Source of the DNA: Williamsia herbipolensis
GTDB lineage: Bacteria > Actinomycetota > Actinomycetes > Mycobacteriales > Mycobacteriaceae
Assembly (NCBI RefSeq): GCF_000964005.1
Contig: NZ_JXYP01000011.1
Location: 186,001-250,000, forward strand
Direction of reading: 5' to 3'
DNA: 64,000 bases
Shown here: positions 48,585 through 58,692 of the stretch, piece by piece
How positions within the stretch are numbered: the stretch's first letter is position 1
Layout of the letters: every line of letters begins with the position of its first letter
Program-made: the position numbers and the translations under genes
Notes under the pieces: generated by a model
What the model saw: only the letters and a program-made list of their open reading frames with translations
The model's database searches: none
What the model was told of the DNA's origin: nothing

Positions 48585-49889
48585 ATGACAGCAGACACCA
48601 TCGATCGGTCGGGCGACGCGACGTCTCCCGAGCCGACTCGCGCTCCCGAGATGACCGTCGTGGTCGACCGGACCCACCCGACCCCCGAGCTCGACGTGGT
48701 GGTGCCGGTCTACAACGAGGAAGCCGACCTCGAGACCTGCATCGTGCGGCTCGCCGAGCACCTGCGGACCCGGGTGCCGTACTCCGCGCGGATCACGATC
48801 GCCGACAACGCCAGCACCGACTCGACCCTGGCCGTCGGTGTGGAGCTCGCGCAGACGATGGAGAACGTCCGGATCGTCCACCTCGACGCGAAGGGGCGCG
48901 GCCGGGCACTGAACGCGGTGTGGAGCGAGAGCGACGCGGCCGTCGTCGCCTACTGCGACGTCGACCTGTCGACCGACCTCAACGCGCTGATGCCGTTGGT
49001 GGCGCCACTGCTGTCGGGTCATTCCGACGTCGCCATCGGGTCACGGCTGTCGCGGTCGTCGCGGGTGGTCCGCGGCGCGAAGCGCGAGTTCATCTCGCGC
49101 AGTTACAACCTCATCCTGCGGACCACCATGGGCGCGAAGTTCTCCGACGCCCAGTGCGGGTTCAAGGCCATGCGGGCCGACGTCGCGCGGGCGGTCCTGC
49201 CCTACGTCGCCGACACCGGCTGGTTCTTCGACACCGAGCTGCTGGTGCTGGCCGAGCGCATCGGGCTCCGCATCGCCGAGGTGCCCGTCGACTGGATCGA
49301 CGACCCCAACTCGAAGGTCGACATCGTCAAGACCGCGACCGAGGACCTCAAGGGTTGCTGGCGGGTCGGTCGCGCGCTGGCGAACGGTGATCTGCCGGTG
49401 GTCGAGCTCCGACGCAGTCTGGGGCGCAACCGTTTCGACGACCCGCAGGTGACCGGTGTGCCGCGAGGCATGGTCGGTCAGTTGGTCCGCTTCGCGGTGA
49501 TCGGCGTGATCTCGACCGTCGCCTACGCCGTTCTGTATCTCATGCTGCACTCGCTGATCGGCGCACAGGCGGCCAACTTCACCGCCCTGCTGATCACCGC
49601 GGTGTTCAACACCGCCGCCAATCGCGCGTTCACCTTCGGCATCAAGGGACGCGACGGCGCCGCACGACACCACATGCAGGGCATCGCGGTGTTCGTGTTC
49701 GGGTGGGCACTCACCGCCGGATCGCTGTGGGCGCTGCACGCGTTCGCCCCCGACGCCGGCAAGCACATCGAGTTGCTCGTCCTCATCGTCGCCAATCTCG
49801 TTGCCACCCTGACCCGTTTCGTCGCGTTGCGCTGGGTGTTCCGCTCCGCGCACCCGACCACCGAACTCGAGAGTGCAGCCACCGCATGA
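48585..49889 (+). CDS. bifunctional family 2 glycosyltransferase / GtrA-like protein
   Basis: A 434-residue fusion. Residues about 35-270 form a GT2 domain with VVVPVYNEEADL, DNASTDSTL, CDVDLSTDL and GSRLS, similar to dolichol-phosphate mannose/polyprenyl-phosphate glycosyltransferases. Residues about 300-425 form a GtrA domain with four membrane helices thought to flip lipid-linked sugars. The pair can make and flip a polyprenyl-phosphate sugar for the ArnT-like enzyme encoded immediately after (4-nt ATGA overlap). The start ATG 48585 is 45 nt after the direct repeats shared with the two-component system, suggesting envelope-stress control. Confidence 0.93.
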   Translation: MTADTIDRSGDATSPEPTRAPEMTVVVDRTHPTPELDVVVPVYNEEADLETCIVRLAEHLRTRVPYSARITIADNASTDSTLAVGVELAQTMENVRIVHLDAKGRGRALNAVWSESDAAVVAYCDVDLSTDLNALMPLVAPLLSGHSDVAIGSRLSRSSRVVRGAKREFISRSYNLILRTTMGAKFSDAQCGFKAMRADVARAVLPYVADTGWFFDTELLVLAERIGLRIAEVPVDWIDDPNSKVDIVKTATEDLKGCWRVGRALANGDLPVVELRRSLGRNRFDDPQVTGVPRGMVGQLVRFAVIGVISTVAYAVLYLMLHSLIGAQAANFTALLITAVFNTAANRAFTFGIKGRDGAARHHMQGIAVFVFGWALTAGSLWALHAFAPDAGKHIELLVLIVANLVATLTRFVALRWVFRSAHPTTELESAATA

Positions 49890-52051
49890 GCACACTGTCC
49901 GACATCCCCTCGGCCCACGCCGACGACGTCACCGACGCCCCCCGCACCGACGGGGGGCGTCGGCCCACGTCGGTGGTGCGCGACCGTATCGGTCTCGCCG
50001 TACTGCTCGTCGGCACGGCCGTGCTGTACCTGTCGAACCTGGCCGCCAACGGCTACGCCAACTCCTTCTACTCCGCCGCCATCCAGGCCGGGTCGGTGTC
50101 GTGGAAGGCGTGGTTCTTCGGGTCGTCCGACGCCGCGAACTCCATCACCGTCGACAAACCGCCCATGTCGCTGTGGATCCCGGGTATCGCGGTCCGGATC
50201 TTCGGCCTGAACTCGTGGTCCATCCTGGTGCCCGAGGTCCTCATGGGGGTGGCCTCGGTGGCCCTGCTGTACCTGATCGTGAAGAAATACGTGGGCGCCA
50301 CGGCCGGCCTCCTCGCCGGTGCCACCCTGGCGCTGACACCCGTTGCAGCCCTGATGTTCCGCTTCAACAACCCCGACGCACTTCTGGTGCTGCTGATGAT
50401 CGCCGCGGTGTGGGCGACGCTCAAGGCCATCGAGGACGGCCGCATCCGCTGGATGATCCTCACCGGTGTGTTCGTCGGATTCGGGTTCCTCACCAAGCAG
50501 CTGCAGGTGTTCCTGGTGATCCCGCCGCTGGCCCTGACCTACCTCGCGTTCGGACAGCACACGTGGATCAAGCGACTCGGCCACCTGGTCGCCGCACTGG
50601 CCGCAATGGCTGTCAGTGCCGGCTGGTGGGTTCTCGCGGTCACCCTGTGGCCGAAGGACTCGCGGCCCTACATCGGTGGCTCGCAACACAATTCGATCCT
50701 CGAGCTGACGTTCGGGTACAACGGCTTCGGCCGACTCACCGGCAACGAGACCGGCTCCACCGGCGGCGGCGGCGCACGGCGCGCGACGTCGGAGGCCGCC
50801 CAGGGTGCGTTCGGTGCCGGGTTCCCCGGCGGCGCGGGCGGCCCGGGTGGCCGCGGCGGCATCTGGGGCGAGACCGGGTTCTTCCGCATGTTCCAGCCCG
50901 AACAGGGTGGACAGATCGGGTGGCTGATCCCCACCGCGCTGATCCTCGGTGTCGCCGCCCTCGTGCTGGCGGGACGCGCGGCGCGCACGAACACCACGCG
51001 GGCCCTGGTGGCGGTCATGCTGCTCTGGCTGCTCACGACGGCGGTCACGTTCAGCTACATGTCGGGCATCTTCCACGCGTACTACACGGTCGCTCTGGCC
51101 CCGGCGATCGCCGGACTCATCGGCGCCGGGGGAGTGCTCTGCTGGCGTGAACGCGACCGACTCTGGGTGCGACTGGTGCTCGCGGCCGCACTCGTCGTCA
51201 CCGGCGTCATGTCCTTCGTCCTGCTCAACCGCTCGTCGGACTTCGTGCCGTGGCTCAAGGTCGTCGTGGTGGTTCTCGCGGTGCTCGCCGCGCTCGGGGT
51301 GCTCGTCACGCGCATCCCGCGGATCGCGGCGGTGGTCGCCGCGGTGGCGATCGTCATGGGTCTCGCGGGACCGACGGCGTACGCGATCGACACCGTCGCG
51401 ACCGCGAAGAGCGGCTCCATCATCAGTGCCGGCCCGCAGGTCAAGGGCGGGTTCGGGCCGGGCGGCATGGGCGGACGTCGCGGCGGCCAACGCGGCGCAT
51501 TCGGCCCCGGCGCCTTCGGTGGCTTCGGTGGTCAGGGCCAGGGCCCCGGCGGTCAGACTCCGGGAGGTCAGGTGCGGGGTGGTCAGACGCCGCCCGGCAT
51601 GACCCCCGGCGGGGCGAACCAGGGCGGCGGCACGGCCGCGCGCGCCGAGGCCTTCGGCGGCATGGGCATGGGCGGTCCCGGTGGCGGTCTGCTCGAGGGC
51701 TCGAAGCCGACGGCCGAGATGGTCGACCTGCTCGAGAACCACGCCTCGGACTACACCTGGGTCGCGGCGGCCATCGGGTCCAACTCCGCGTCGGGGTATC
51801 AGCTCGCCACGCAGAAGCCTGTCATGCCGATCGGCGGGTTCAACGGCAGCGATCCGTCGCCCACGCTCGCGCAGTTCCAGCAGTACGTGCGCGACGGGAA
51901 GATCCACTACTTCATCGGTGGTGGCCGGATGGGTGGCGGCATGAACGCCGAGGGGACGGCCACGGCCATCAGCGAGTGGGTCACCGCGCACTACACCGCG
52001 AAGACGGTCGGCTCGGTGACGCTCTACGACCTCACCGCACCGAAGGGCTGA
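49886..52051 (+). CDS. ArnT-like GT39/GT83 membrane glycosyltransferase
   Basis: A 721-residue polytopic membrane protein of the PMT/ArnT (GT-C) type. About eleven to twelve helices occupy residues 30-510; the conserved first-loop signature YSAAIQAGSVSWKAWFFGS and the segment ITVDKPPMSLW with its Asp-Lys follow the family. An extracytoplasmic loop and the C-terminal half contain unusual Gly/Gln/Pro-rich tracts (around 290-330 and 530-610), then a globular end with IGGFNGSDPSPT. It likely transfers a polyprenyl-phosphate sugar onto an envelope acceptor. ATG 49886 overlaps the GT2 stop by 4 nt. Confidence 0.92.
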   Translation: MSTLSDIPSAHADDVTDAPRTDGGRRPTSVVRDRIGLAVLLVGTAVLYLSNLAANGYANSFYSAAIQAGSVSWKAWFFGSSDAANSITVDKPPMSLWIPGIAVRIFGLNSWSILVPEVLMGVASVALLYLIVKKYVGATAGLLAGATLALTPVAALMFRFNNPDALLVLLMIAAVWATLKAIEDGRIRWMILTGVFVGFGFLTKQLQVFLVIPPLALTYLAFGQHTWIKRLGHLVAALAAMAVSAGWWVLAVTLWPKDSRPYIGGSQHNSILELTFGYNGFGRLTGNETGSTGGGGARRATSEAAQGAFGAGFPGGAGGPGGRGGIWGETGFFRMFQPEQGGQIGWLIPTALILGVAALVLAGRAARTNTTRALVAVMLLWLLTTAVTFSYMSGIFHAYYTVALAPAIAGLIGAGGVLCWRERDRLWVRLVLAAALVVTGVMSFVLLNRSSDFVPWLKVVVVVLAVLAALGVLVTRIPRIAAVVAAVAIVMGLAGPTAYAIDTVATAKSGSIISAGPQVKGGFGPGGMGGRRGGQRGAFGPGAFGGFGGQGQGPGGQTPGGQVRGGQTPPGMTPGGANQGGGTAARAEAFGGMGMGGPGGGLLEGSKPTAEMVDLLENHASDYTWVAAAIGSNSASGYQLATQKPVMPIGGFNGSDPSPTLAQFQQYVRDGKIHYFIGGGRMGGGMNAEGTATAISEWVTAHYTAKTVGSVTLYDLTAPKG

Positions 52052-52179
52052 CCAGTGTCGAACGCGGGTCGAGCAGGCCGACGCGGGTGCCCCGGCACCT
52101 GCGTCCGCCCACTCGGCCCGCGTCGGCGGTACCGAAATCCCGTTGCCCGGTCGTCGGGCCTCGCATACGGTGCCTCTCC

Positions 52180-52668
52180 GTGGAACCCGTGACCGACTCC
52201 GACATCCGTGCCTCGTTCGTCAACGCGACGAAGGGCGAGATGAAGCGGATCGTGCTGCCCCGCGATCTGTCCGAGACCCGCTGGGATGACATCGATTTCC
52301 TCGGCTGGGTCGATCCGACGTACGTCGGACGCTCGTATGTGGTGACCCCCGGCGACGACGGCCTGGTCGGGGTGGCGCTGCGGTACGAGACCGGGGGCTC
52401 GCGCAAGGCGCAGATGTGCAAGATATGCCTGACCACCCATCCCTCGGGTGGGGTGTCGCTGATGACCGCGCGCAAGGCCGGCGAGGCCGGACGCAAGGGC
52501 AACACCGTGGGCACCTACATCTGCAGCGACCTCGACTGCTCGCTCTACGCGCGCGGCAAGAAGACGCCGGCACTGGGTAAGCAGTACCGCGAGGATCTCG
52601 ACGTCGAGTCGAAGATCGACCGCGTCCGTCAGAACCTGGCGGCGTTCGTGGCGCGCGTCTCCGACTGA
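52180..52668 (+). CDS. FBP-domain (EF-G-binding-type) zinc-finger protein
   Basis: A 162-residue protein of the FBP family related to FusB/EF-G-binding proteins. The treble-clef zinc site is visible as MCKICLTTH (about 76-84) and YICSDLDCSLYARG (about 113-126). The N-terminal half (IRASFVNATKGEMKRIVLP, then WDDIDFLGWVDP) is the usual FBP start. FusB rescues EF-G from fusidic acid; whether this branch does so is unknown. GTG 52180 has TACGGT at 52166-52171, 8 nt away (leaderless); GTG 52189 is an alternative. It is convergent with the peptidase gene. Confidence 0.86.
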   Translation: MEPVTDSDIRASFVNATKGEMKRIVLPRDLSETRWDDIDFLGWVDPTYVGRSYVVTPGDDGLVGVALRYETGGSRKAQMCKICLTTHPSGGVSLMTARKAGEAGRKGNTVGTYICSDLDCSLYARGKKTPALGKQYREDLDVESKIDRVRQNLAAFVARVSD

Positions 52669-52681
52669 GCCGCGCCCGACC

Positions 52682-53653
52682 TCACATCGAGGCGAACCGG
52701 TCGAGCGCCTCCACGAGGTGTCGGCCCAACTGCTCCGAGCCGGTGTGGCCGCCGTCGTCGACGACGTGCAGCACGCATCCCGGCCACGCCGCGGCGAGGT
52801 CGTAGGCGGTGTCGACGGGGCTCCCCAGATCGTGACGGCCGTGCACCAGCACGCCGGGGATCCCGGCGAGCTTCCCGGCGTCACGGATCAGGGCACCCTC
52901 GGCCAGCCAGCCGTAGTGGGAGAAGAAATGCGCGCAGATCCGCACCAGAGCGATCCGGGCATCCGACGGCCTGCCGCGGAACCGATTGCCGGAGCTGTTC
53001 GGTTCGAGTGAGAGGACGGTGTCCTCCCAGCGACACCATGCGTCGACGGCCGCGAGGCGCACGCTCTCGTCGGGGTCGTTGACGAGGCGGGCGTAGATCG
53101 GGACGAGATCGGCTCGCGCGGTGCCGGGTTCGCGTGCCGGCCCCCCCGCCGACGCGCGGAAGCGATCCCATTCCTCGGGGAAATAGCGCGCGACACCGCC
53201 GTAGAGCCAGTCGATCTCGCGCTTGCGGGTGGTCGTGACCGCCGGGATCACGATCTGCGTGACGCGATCGGGATGGGTCTGCGCGTACGCGAGGATCAGC
53301 GTCGACCCCCACGATCCGCCGTGCAGCAGCCACCGTTCGATACCGAGATGCACACGCACGCGCTCCATGTCGGCGACCAGATGCCAGGTGGTGTTGGTCT
53401 CCAACGACGTCGACGGGTCGCTCGCGTGCGGCCGACTCCGGCCGCAGCCGCGCTGATCGACGTTGATGATCCGGTACCTCGACGGGTCGAGACTGCGCCC
53501 GGCCCCCGGTGCGGAGCCCGACCCCGGCCCACCGTGGACCGTCAGCGCCGGCTTGCCGTCGGGGTTGCCGCAGCTCTCCCAGTAGACGAGCTGGCCGTCG
53601 CCGACGTCGAGCATGCCGTGGTCGTGGGGAACGGTCGGCGGGTACGCAGGCAT
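52682..53653 (-). CDS. pip: prolyl aminopeptidase (proline iminopeptidase)
   Basis: A 323-residue alpha/beta hydrolase of peptidase family S33. The HGGPGSG oxyanion loop is at about 40-46, DQRGCGRSRPH at about 66, the nucleophile GGSWGSTL at about 111-118 and the late catalytic His in DDGGHTGSE. WCRWEDTV is typical of proline iminopeptidases. It releases N-terminal proline. ATG 53653 has TAGGTT at 53666-53661, 7 nt away (leaderless). A much longer upstream frame is a shadow of the divergent LtrA gene. Confidence 0.93.
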   Translation of the reverse strand: MPAYPPTVPHDHGMLDVGDGQLVYWESCGNPDGKPALTVHGGPGSGSAPGAGRSLDPSRYRIINVDQRGCGRSRPHASDPSTSLETNTTWHLVADMERVRVHLGIERWLLHGGSWGSTLILAYAQTHPDRVTQIVIPAVTTTRKREIDWLYGGVARYFPEEWDRFRASAGGPAREPGTARADLVPIYARLVNDPDESVRLAAVDAWCRWEDTVLSLEPNSSGNRFRGRPSDARIALVRICAHFFSHYGWLAEGALIRDAGKLAGIPGVLVHGRHDLGSPVDTAYDLAAAWPGCVLHVVDDGGHTGSEQLGRHLVEALDRFASM

Positions 53654-53749
53654 GAAAGCCAACCTAACGGTCCCTCGACGTCGCGCACGGCGAATGGCCG
53701 GTACGTACCATTCCACCCGTCTCGTCCCCGATCGCGCGAAGAGGTCGCC

Positions 53750-55030
53750 ATGACTGCCACCGACGCGGGCTCGTCCGCGCGCAACCCGCTGGCCCATCGG
53801 GTCACGCGCATGACCGGCCGCTCCCACGACGAGGAAGGCCGCACCGCCACCAACCTCGAGCTGTTCTTCGACCTCACGTTCGTCGTCGCGTTCTCGCTGG
53901 CCGGCACCGAACTTGCCCACTATCTCGCCGAGGGCGACTACACGACCGCCCTCATCGGATTCCTGTTCGCGACCTTCGCCAGCATCTGGGCGTGGATCAA
54001 CTTCACCTGGTTCGCCTCGGCCTTCGACACCGACGACTGGGTGTTCCGCGTGGTCACGATGCTGCAGATGGGTGGCGTCCTCATCCTCGCCCTCGGCATC
54101 GAGCCGGTGTTCACCTCGGTCGCCGAGGGGCGGACCATCGACAACCGGGTGGCCGTCCTCGGCTATGTCGTGATGCGCGTCGCCATGATGTTCCAGTGGG
54201 TCCGGGCGGCGCTGCAGAGCCCGCAGTACCGGCGGACATGCCTCACCTACGCCGCGGCGATCCTCATCGCGCAGATCGGTTGGGTGCTGGTGATCGTGCT
54301 CGAGATGACCCTGGTCCCGACGCTGATCGCCACCGTGGGCCTCGTCGCCCTGGAACTCGCGGGGCCGTTCGTCGCCGAGACCCGCAACTCCGAGCCGGCC
54401 ACCCCGTGGCACCCCCACCACATCGCCGAGCGTTACGGCCTGCTGGCGATCATCACCCTCGGCGAGGGCATCGTCGGCACGGTCGTCGCGCTGCAGGCGG
54501 TGGTCCACGCGCACGGCTGGGATGTCGAGACCGCGGTGCTCGGTCTGGCCGGTGTCGCCACCACCTTCGCCATGTGGTGGATCTACTTCGTGGTGCCGAC
54601 CGGGGACGCGCTGGAACTGCGGCGCAGCAAGTGTTTCGGCTGGGGCTACTCGCACATCGTCGTCTTCATGGCCATCGCGGCCGTCGGCGCCGGTCTGCAC
54701 GTGGCGGCGCTCTATCTCGAACACGAGGCCACCGTGTCGGCCGCCGTCGTGGTCGCGTGCGTGGCGGTCCCGCTGGGTGTCTACCTCGCGGGCATCGCCG
54801 CCACGTACTCCTATCTCGTCGAGTTCGACGTCCTCAACGTGCTGCTCGCGATCGGGGCGGTCGCGGTCCTCGGAGGCTCGGTCGCGCTGGCCGCGGCCGG
54901 TGTCGAGGTGGTCTACGCACTGATCGTCACCGCGATCGCCCCGGTGGGCGTGGTCGTGCTCGACGAGCTGATCGGCACCCGCCATCGTGCGGAGGCCCTC
55001 GACCGGCTGCGTGCCCGCCTGGCCGGGTGA
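53750..55030 (+). CDS. ltrA: low temperature requirement protein A (LtrA)
   Basis: A 426-residue membrane protein of the LtrA family, first noted in Listeria for growth at low temperature. After about 35 hydrophilic residues the signature [23 protein letters not shown] opens a run of about eleven membrane helices to residue 410; the mid-protein [20 protein letters not shown] motif is also conserved. Function unknown, possibly a transporter. ATG 53750 has GAAGAGG 6 nt upstream. The promoter region is shared with the divergent peptidase gene. Confidence 0.92.
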   Translation: MTATDAGSSARNPLAHRVTRMTGRSHDEEGRTATNLELFFDLTFVVAFSLAGTELAHYLAEGDYTTALIGFLFATFASIWAWINFTWFASAFDTDDWVFRVVTMLQMGGVLILALGIEPVFTSVAEGRTIDNRVAVLGYVVMRVAMMFQWVRAALQSPQYRRTCLTYAAAILIAQIGWVLVIVLEMTLVPTLIATVGLVALELAGPFVAETRNSEPATPWHPHHIAERYGLLAIITLGEGIVGTVVALQAVVHAHGWDVETAVLGLAGVATTFAMWWIYFVVPTGDALELRRSKCFGWGYSHIVVFMAIAAVGAGLHVAALYLEHEATVSAAVVVACVAVPLGVYLAGIAATYSYLVEFDVLNVLLAIGAVAVLGGSVALAAAGVEVVYALIVTAIAPVGVVVLDELIGTRHRAEALDRLRARLAG

Positions 55031-55091
55031 GCGCGTACCGGACGCGTCGGCCCGGGGCCCTGCCGCGGTGCGGCCGGTAGAGTCACCGCTC

Positions 55092-56351
55092 GTGCGAGTA
55101 CTGGTGATCGGATCCGGCGGCCGCGAACACGCGCTTCTGGTGGGACTCTCGGCCGACCCGTCGGTGACGTCGTTGCACGTGGCACCCGGTAACGCCGGGA
55201 CCGCGGCACTCGCCACCAACCACGCGGTCGATGTCGCCTCGAGCGAGGCCGTGGTCTCCCTCGCCGCGGAGGTCGACGCCGAACTGGTGGTCATCGGACC
55301 CGAGGTGCCGCTGGTCATGGGGGTCGCCGATGCGCTGCGTACCGCCGGCTTCGCGACGTTCGGTCCCTCGGCTGCCGCCGCGCAGATCGAGGGCTCGAAG
55401 GCGTTCGCGAAGGACGTCATGGCGGCGGCCGGGGTACGCACCGCCTACAGCGAGATCGTCGACACCCCCGCCCACCTCGATGCCGCGCTCGACCGCTTCG
55501 GTCCCACCTGGGTGGTCAAGGACGACGGTCTCGCCGCCGGCAAGGGCGTCGTCGTCTCGCCCGACCGCGATGCCGCCCGCGCCCACGCCGCCGATCTCCT
55601 CGAACTCGGCCACCCGGTGCTGCTCGAATCGTTCCTCGACGGCCCCGAGGTGTCGCTGTTCTGTCTCGTCGACGGCACCGACGTGGTGCCGCTGCTGCCC
55701 GCGCAGGACCACAAGCGCGTCGGCGACGGCGACCGCGGCCCCAACACCGGGGGGATGGGTGCCTACACCCCGCTGCCGTGGTTGCCCGACGGCGTGGTGG
55801 AGCAGATCGTCGACGAGGTGGTCCGGCCTGTGGCGGCCGAGATGGCCACGCGGGGAACGCCGTTCAGCGGGCTGCTCTACGCGGGCCTCGCGATCGGGCC
55901 CGACGGTCCCGCCGTCGTCGAGTTCAACTGTCGCTTCGGCGATCCCGAGACCCAGGCCGTCCTCGCGCTGCTCGATTCGCCGCTGGGTGAGGCCCTGCAC
56001 GCGACCGCGACGGGTGCGCTGGCCTCACTCGCGCCCCTGGGGTGGCGCGACGGTGCGGCGGTGACCGTGGTCGTCGCCGCCGAGCACTACCCTGCGTCGC
56101 CGCGCACCGGCGACCCGATCACCGGCAGCGACGCCGAAGGAGTCCTCCACGCGGGCACCGCGTTCGGCGCCGACGGTGCGGTGATCTCCAGCGGCGGACG
56201 TGTGCTGAGCGTGGTGGGCACCGGCGCCGACCTCGGTGAGGCGCGCAAGCAGGCCTATGAACGACTCGCGGGTGTGAAACTGGCCGGGGCACATCACCGT
56301 TCCGACATCGGGCTGGCGGCGCTCGAGGGTCGCATCACCATCCCCACCTGA
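55092..56351 (+). CDS. purD: phosphoribosylamine-glycine ligase
   Basis: A 419-residue ATP-grasp GARS enzyme, the second step of de novo purine synthesis. Visible are [15 protein letters not shown] at the N-terminus, [12 protein letters not shown], the ATP-grasp Lys in [38 protein letters not shown] and [15 protein letters not shown] 55092 has TAGAGT at 55078-55083, an 8-nt gap (leaderless). The neighbourhood (purD, esterase, TetR, purB) recalls the Rv0772-Rv0777 interval of M. tuberculosis. Confidence 0.96.
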   Translation: MRVLVIGSGGREHALLVGLSADPSVTSLHVAPGNAGTAALATNHAVDVASSEAVVSLAAEVDAELVVIGPEVPLVMGVADALRTAGFATFGPSAAAAQIEGSKAFAKDVMAAAGVRTAYSEIVDTPAHLDAALDRFGPTWVVKDDGLAAGKGVVVSPDRDAARAHAADLLELGHPVLLESFLDGPEVSLFCLVDGTDVVPLLPAQDHKRVGDGDRGPNTGGMGAYTPLPWLPDGVVEQIVDEVVRPVAAEMATRGTPFSGLLYAGLAIGPDGPAVVEFNCRFGDPETQAVLALLDSPLGEALHATATGALASLAPLGWRDGAAVTVVVAAEHYPASPRTGDPITGSDAEGVLHAGTAFGADGAVISSGGRVLSVVGTGADLGEARKQAYERLAGVKLAGAHHRSDIGLAALEGRITIPT

Positions 56352-56362
56352 ACCTCCGGGGA

Positions 56363-57286
56363 TCAGGCCGCGAGGTTGCGGCCGAGGAACGCCAACTGGT
56401 CGGGGAGGACACTGCGCCAGAAGCGATTGTTGTGCCCGCCGGGCGCGGTGGTGAACGCCGCAGGCGGGTGGAGGCCGGCCATCCACTGGCGTGTGTAGAG
56501 GTAGAACTGGTCGCTCGCGCCGATGTCGATGAGCAACGGGATCTTCGCGAACGCGTTCTGCGCACCGAACATCGAGTTCGCCTGGTAGTCCTGCGGGCTG
56601 TCGAACGCACGTGGCGGGAACGTGCGCGGATCACCCCACAGCGCAGGCGAACTCGCGGCGATCGCGGCCACCCGCTGCGGGCCGAGGATGGCGCCGATCC
56701 GCAGTGCGCCGTAGCCACCCATCGACCATCCGTAGAGGCCGATCCGGTCGGTGCGCAGGCCCAGCGAGGTGTCGGAGGTGAGCATCGGGAGGAACTCGTC
56801 GATGATCATCGCCGCGGAATCGGCCCCGTCGAGGCGAGGGTGGTAGTAGTTGCGCCCGGTGTCGGGAGCGGCCAGCGCGAACGGCGCCGTCCCCGCCGCC
56901 ACCGACTGCGCGAGATAGCGGTGCATCTGCAGACTCGAGTCGAACGCGGTGCGCTCGTCGGTGTTGAGCGCGTGCAGCACCAGCACCACCGGCAACAGAC
57001 CGGTGACGCCGGGCGGCCGCGCCACCACCCAGCGCGTGTCGCGGCCGGCCATCTTCACCGACCGGAAACTGCCGGTGATCAGCGTCGGATCGTTCGGGGC
57101 GACCGATGTCGGCACCGTCGACTCCGGTGAGACCTCGTCCTCCCGTTGCGGTTGGGCCGCGCGACGCGGGTCCATCCGGCCACGGTCGTCGTCGGCGCAG
57201 GCCGCGAGCACCGGAGCACCACCGACGGCCAACGCCGACATCCCCAGCGCGGCACGCAGCACCGTACGACGATCGAGTGCGGTCAT
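56363..57286 (-). CDS. exported esterase lipoprotein (esterase D / antigen 85-like fold)
   Basis: A 307-residue secreted alpha/beta hydrolase. A signal with twin Arg (DRRTVLRAALGMSALAVGG) ends at a lipobox-like LAAC (about Cys30). The catalytic core has LPVVLVLHALNTDE, the nucleophile GWSMGGYGAL (about 187-196), an Asp and a C-terminal His in APGGHNNRFW. This resembles the esterase/mycolyltransferase-like proteins of mycolic-acid bacteria; substrate unknown. ATG 57286 begins MTALDRRT. It converges with purD, 11 nt between stops. A much longer upstream frame is spurious. Confidence 0.9.
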   Translation of the reverse strand: MTALDRRTVLRAALGMSALAVGGAPVLAACADDDRGRMDPRRAAQPQREDEVSPESTVPTSVAPNDPTLITGSFRSVKMAGRDTRWVVARPPGVTGLLPVVLVLHALNTDERTAFDSSLQMHRYLAQSVAAGTAPFALAAPDTGRNYYHPRLDGADSAAMIIDEFLPMLTSDTSLGLRTDRIGLYGWSMGGYGALRIGAILGPQRVAAIAASSPALWGDPRTFPPRAFDSPQDYQANSMFGAQNAFAKIPLLIDIGASDQFYLYTRQWMAGLHPPAAFTTAPGGHNNRFWRSVLPDQLAFLGRNLAA

Positions 57287-57406
57287 GAACCCGGTCGTCC
57301 CCTTCTGCTCTACCTCTGGTCTGTCTCGGCCCCCGCGCCGACATCGTGGTGTCGGCGAACGACTCCACAGGCTACCGGTGAACCCGCGCGACGTTAGTGT
57401 CGAGCC

Positions 57407-58615
57407 ATGTCCGCACCAGGCAGTTCTCGAGCGGGGAGTGCGCGAGCCGGGGGTTCGCAGCGCTCCGACATCGCCATGTTCCACGTGATGGACGTCCTCG
57501 CCGCCAGCGCCGCCCGTCGCGCGGCAGGACTCGAGGTGGTGTCGCTGGCGGCAGGACAGCCGTCCACACCCGCCCCCGCGCCGGTGCTGCGGGCGGTGCG
57601 CTCGGCGCTGGCCACCGACGTGCTCGGCTACACCGAGTCGGCCGGCATCGCGCCGCTGCGCACCGCCATCGCCGGGCACTACCGGACGAGGTACGGCCTC
57701 GAGGTCGACCCGGCCGACGTCGTCGTCACCACCGGCTCGTCGGGTGCCTTCACGCTGATCTTCCTGGCCGCGTTCGATGTCGGGGACCGCGTCGCGATGG
57801 CCCGCCCGGGATACCCGGCCTACCGCAACACCCTGCGGGCGCTCGGGTGCGAGGTCGTCGAACTCGACTGCGGTGCCGCGACCGGATTCGTGCCCACCGT
57901 CGAGATGCTCGACGCCCTCGACTCCCCACCTGCGGGACTCATCGTGGCCAGCCCCGCCAACCCGACCGGCACCGTCATCACCCCGCACGATCTGGCCGCG
58001 CTGGCCACCTGGTGCGCCGACCACGGCACCCTGCTGATCTCCGACGAGATCTATCACGGCATCGAGTACGCCGGCCCCACGTCCTGCGCCTGGACCACGT
58101 CGCGGGAGTCGGTGGTGATGGGGTCGGTGTCGAAGTACTTCTCGATGACCGGATGGCGCCTGGGGTGGATGCTGGTGCCGCAGCGCTATCGACGCGGGGT
58201 CGAACGCCTCACCGCGAACCTCACCATCTGCCCGCCGGCGGTGTCGCAGGCGGCGGCCGTCGCCGCCTTCGACCCGGAGTCGATCGCCGAATGCGACTCG
58301 CACGTCGAGAGATACGCCGCCAACCGTGCGGTCCTGCTCGACGGTCTCGCCACCCTCGGCGTCACCGACATCGCCCCACCCGACGGCGCGTTCTACGTCT
58401 ACGCCGACATCGGCGACGTCACCGACGACTCCCTGTCGTGGTGCGCGCGGGTGCTCGCCGACACCGGCGTCGCGATGGCGCCCGGCGCCGACTTCGACAC
58501 CCGCTCGGGCAACCGGACGGTGCGGCTGAGCTTCGCCGGCACCACCGCCGAGATCGAACGTGGCCTGGAGTTGCTCACCCCGGTGTTCGAGACCTCGCGC
58601 CTGCACGCGGGCTGA
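57407..58615 (+). CDS. class I/II pyridoxal-phosphate aminotransferase
   Basis: A 402-residue fold-type I aminotransferase. Visible are SLAAGQPSTPAPAPV, YTESAGIAPLRTAIA, GSSGAFTL, ARPGYPAYRNTL, ASPANPTGT and DEIYHGIEY. The PLP Lys is in MGSVSKYFSMTGWRLGW (about 247), and an Arg late in the sequence (RLSFAG) binds the carboxylate. Aspartate/valine-pyruvate-like specificity is possible but not decided. ATG 57407 has TAGTGT at 57395-57400, 6 nt away (leaderless). It is divergent from the esterase gene and followed by a TetR gene. Confidence 0.93.
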   Translation: MSAPGSSRAGSARAGGSQRSDIAMFHVMDVLAASAARRAAGLEVVSLAAGQPSTPAPAPVLRAVRSALATDVLGYTESAGIAPLRTAIAGHYRTRYGLEVDPADVVVTTGSSGAFTLIFLAAFDVGDRVAMARPGYPAYRNTLRALGCEVVELDCGAATGFVPTVEMLDALDSPPAGLIVASPANPTGTVITPHDLAALATWCADHGTLLISDEIYHGIEYAGPTSCAWTTSRESVVMGSVSKYFSMTGWRLGWMLVPQRYRRGVERLTANLTICPPAVSQAAAVAAFDPESIAECDSHVERYAANRAVLLDGLATLGVTDIAPPDGAFYVYADIGDVTDDSLSWCARVLADTGVAMAPGADFDTRSGNRTVRLSFAGTTAEIERGLELLTPVFETSRLHAG

Positions 58616-58637
58616 TCGCAGCACCGCCCGGGGGTAG

Positions 58638-58654
58638 GGCCGTTTCGGCCAAAA
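58638..58654. promoter_or_regulatory. GGCCG-TTT-CGGCC dyad, probable TetR operator
   Basis: GGCCG (58638-58642) and CGGCC (58646-58650) are perfect arms; an overlapping TTT-C-GGCC-A-AAA dyad extends to 58654. It lies 39 nt before the TetR start, in an AT-richer promoter region, and is a plausible autoregulatory site. Confidence 0.5.
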
Positions 58655-58692
58655 CACGGTGACGTGCACCACACATTTGGCAGCATGATCGG

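Noticed and set aside
53654-55441. Long N-terminal extension of the prolyl iminopeptidase frame
   Set aside because: It is antisense to LtrA and purD, has shadow composition, and the leaderless start at 53653 explains the peptidase.
57287-58672. Long N-terminal extension of the esterase frame
   Set aside because: Antisense to the aminotransferase and low in protein-like sequence; the signal peptide starts at 57286.
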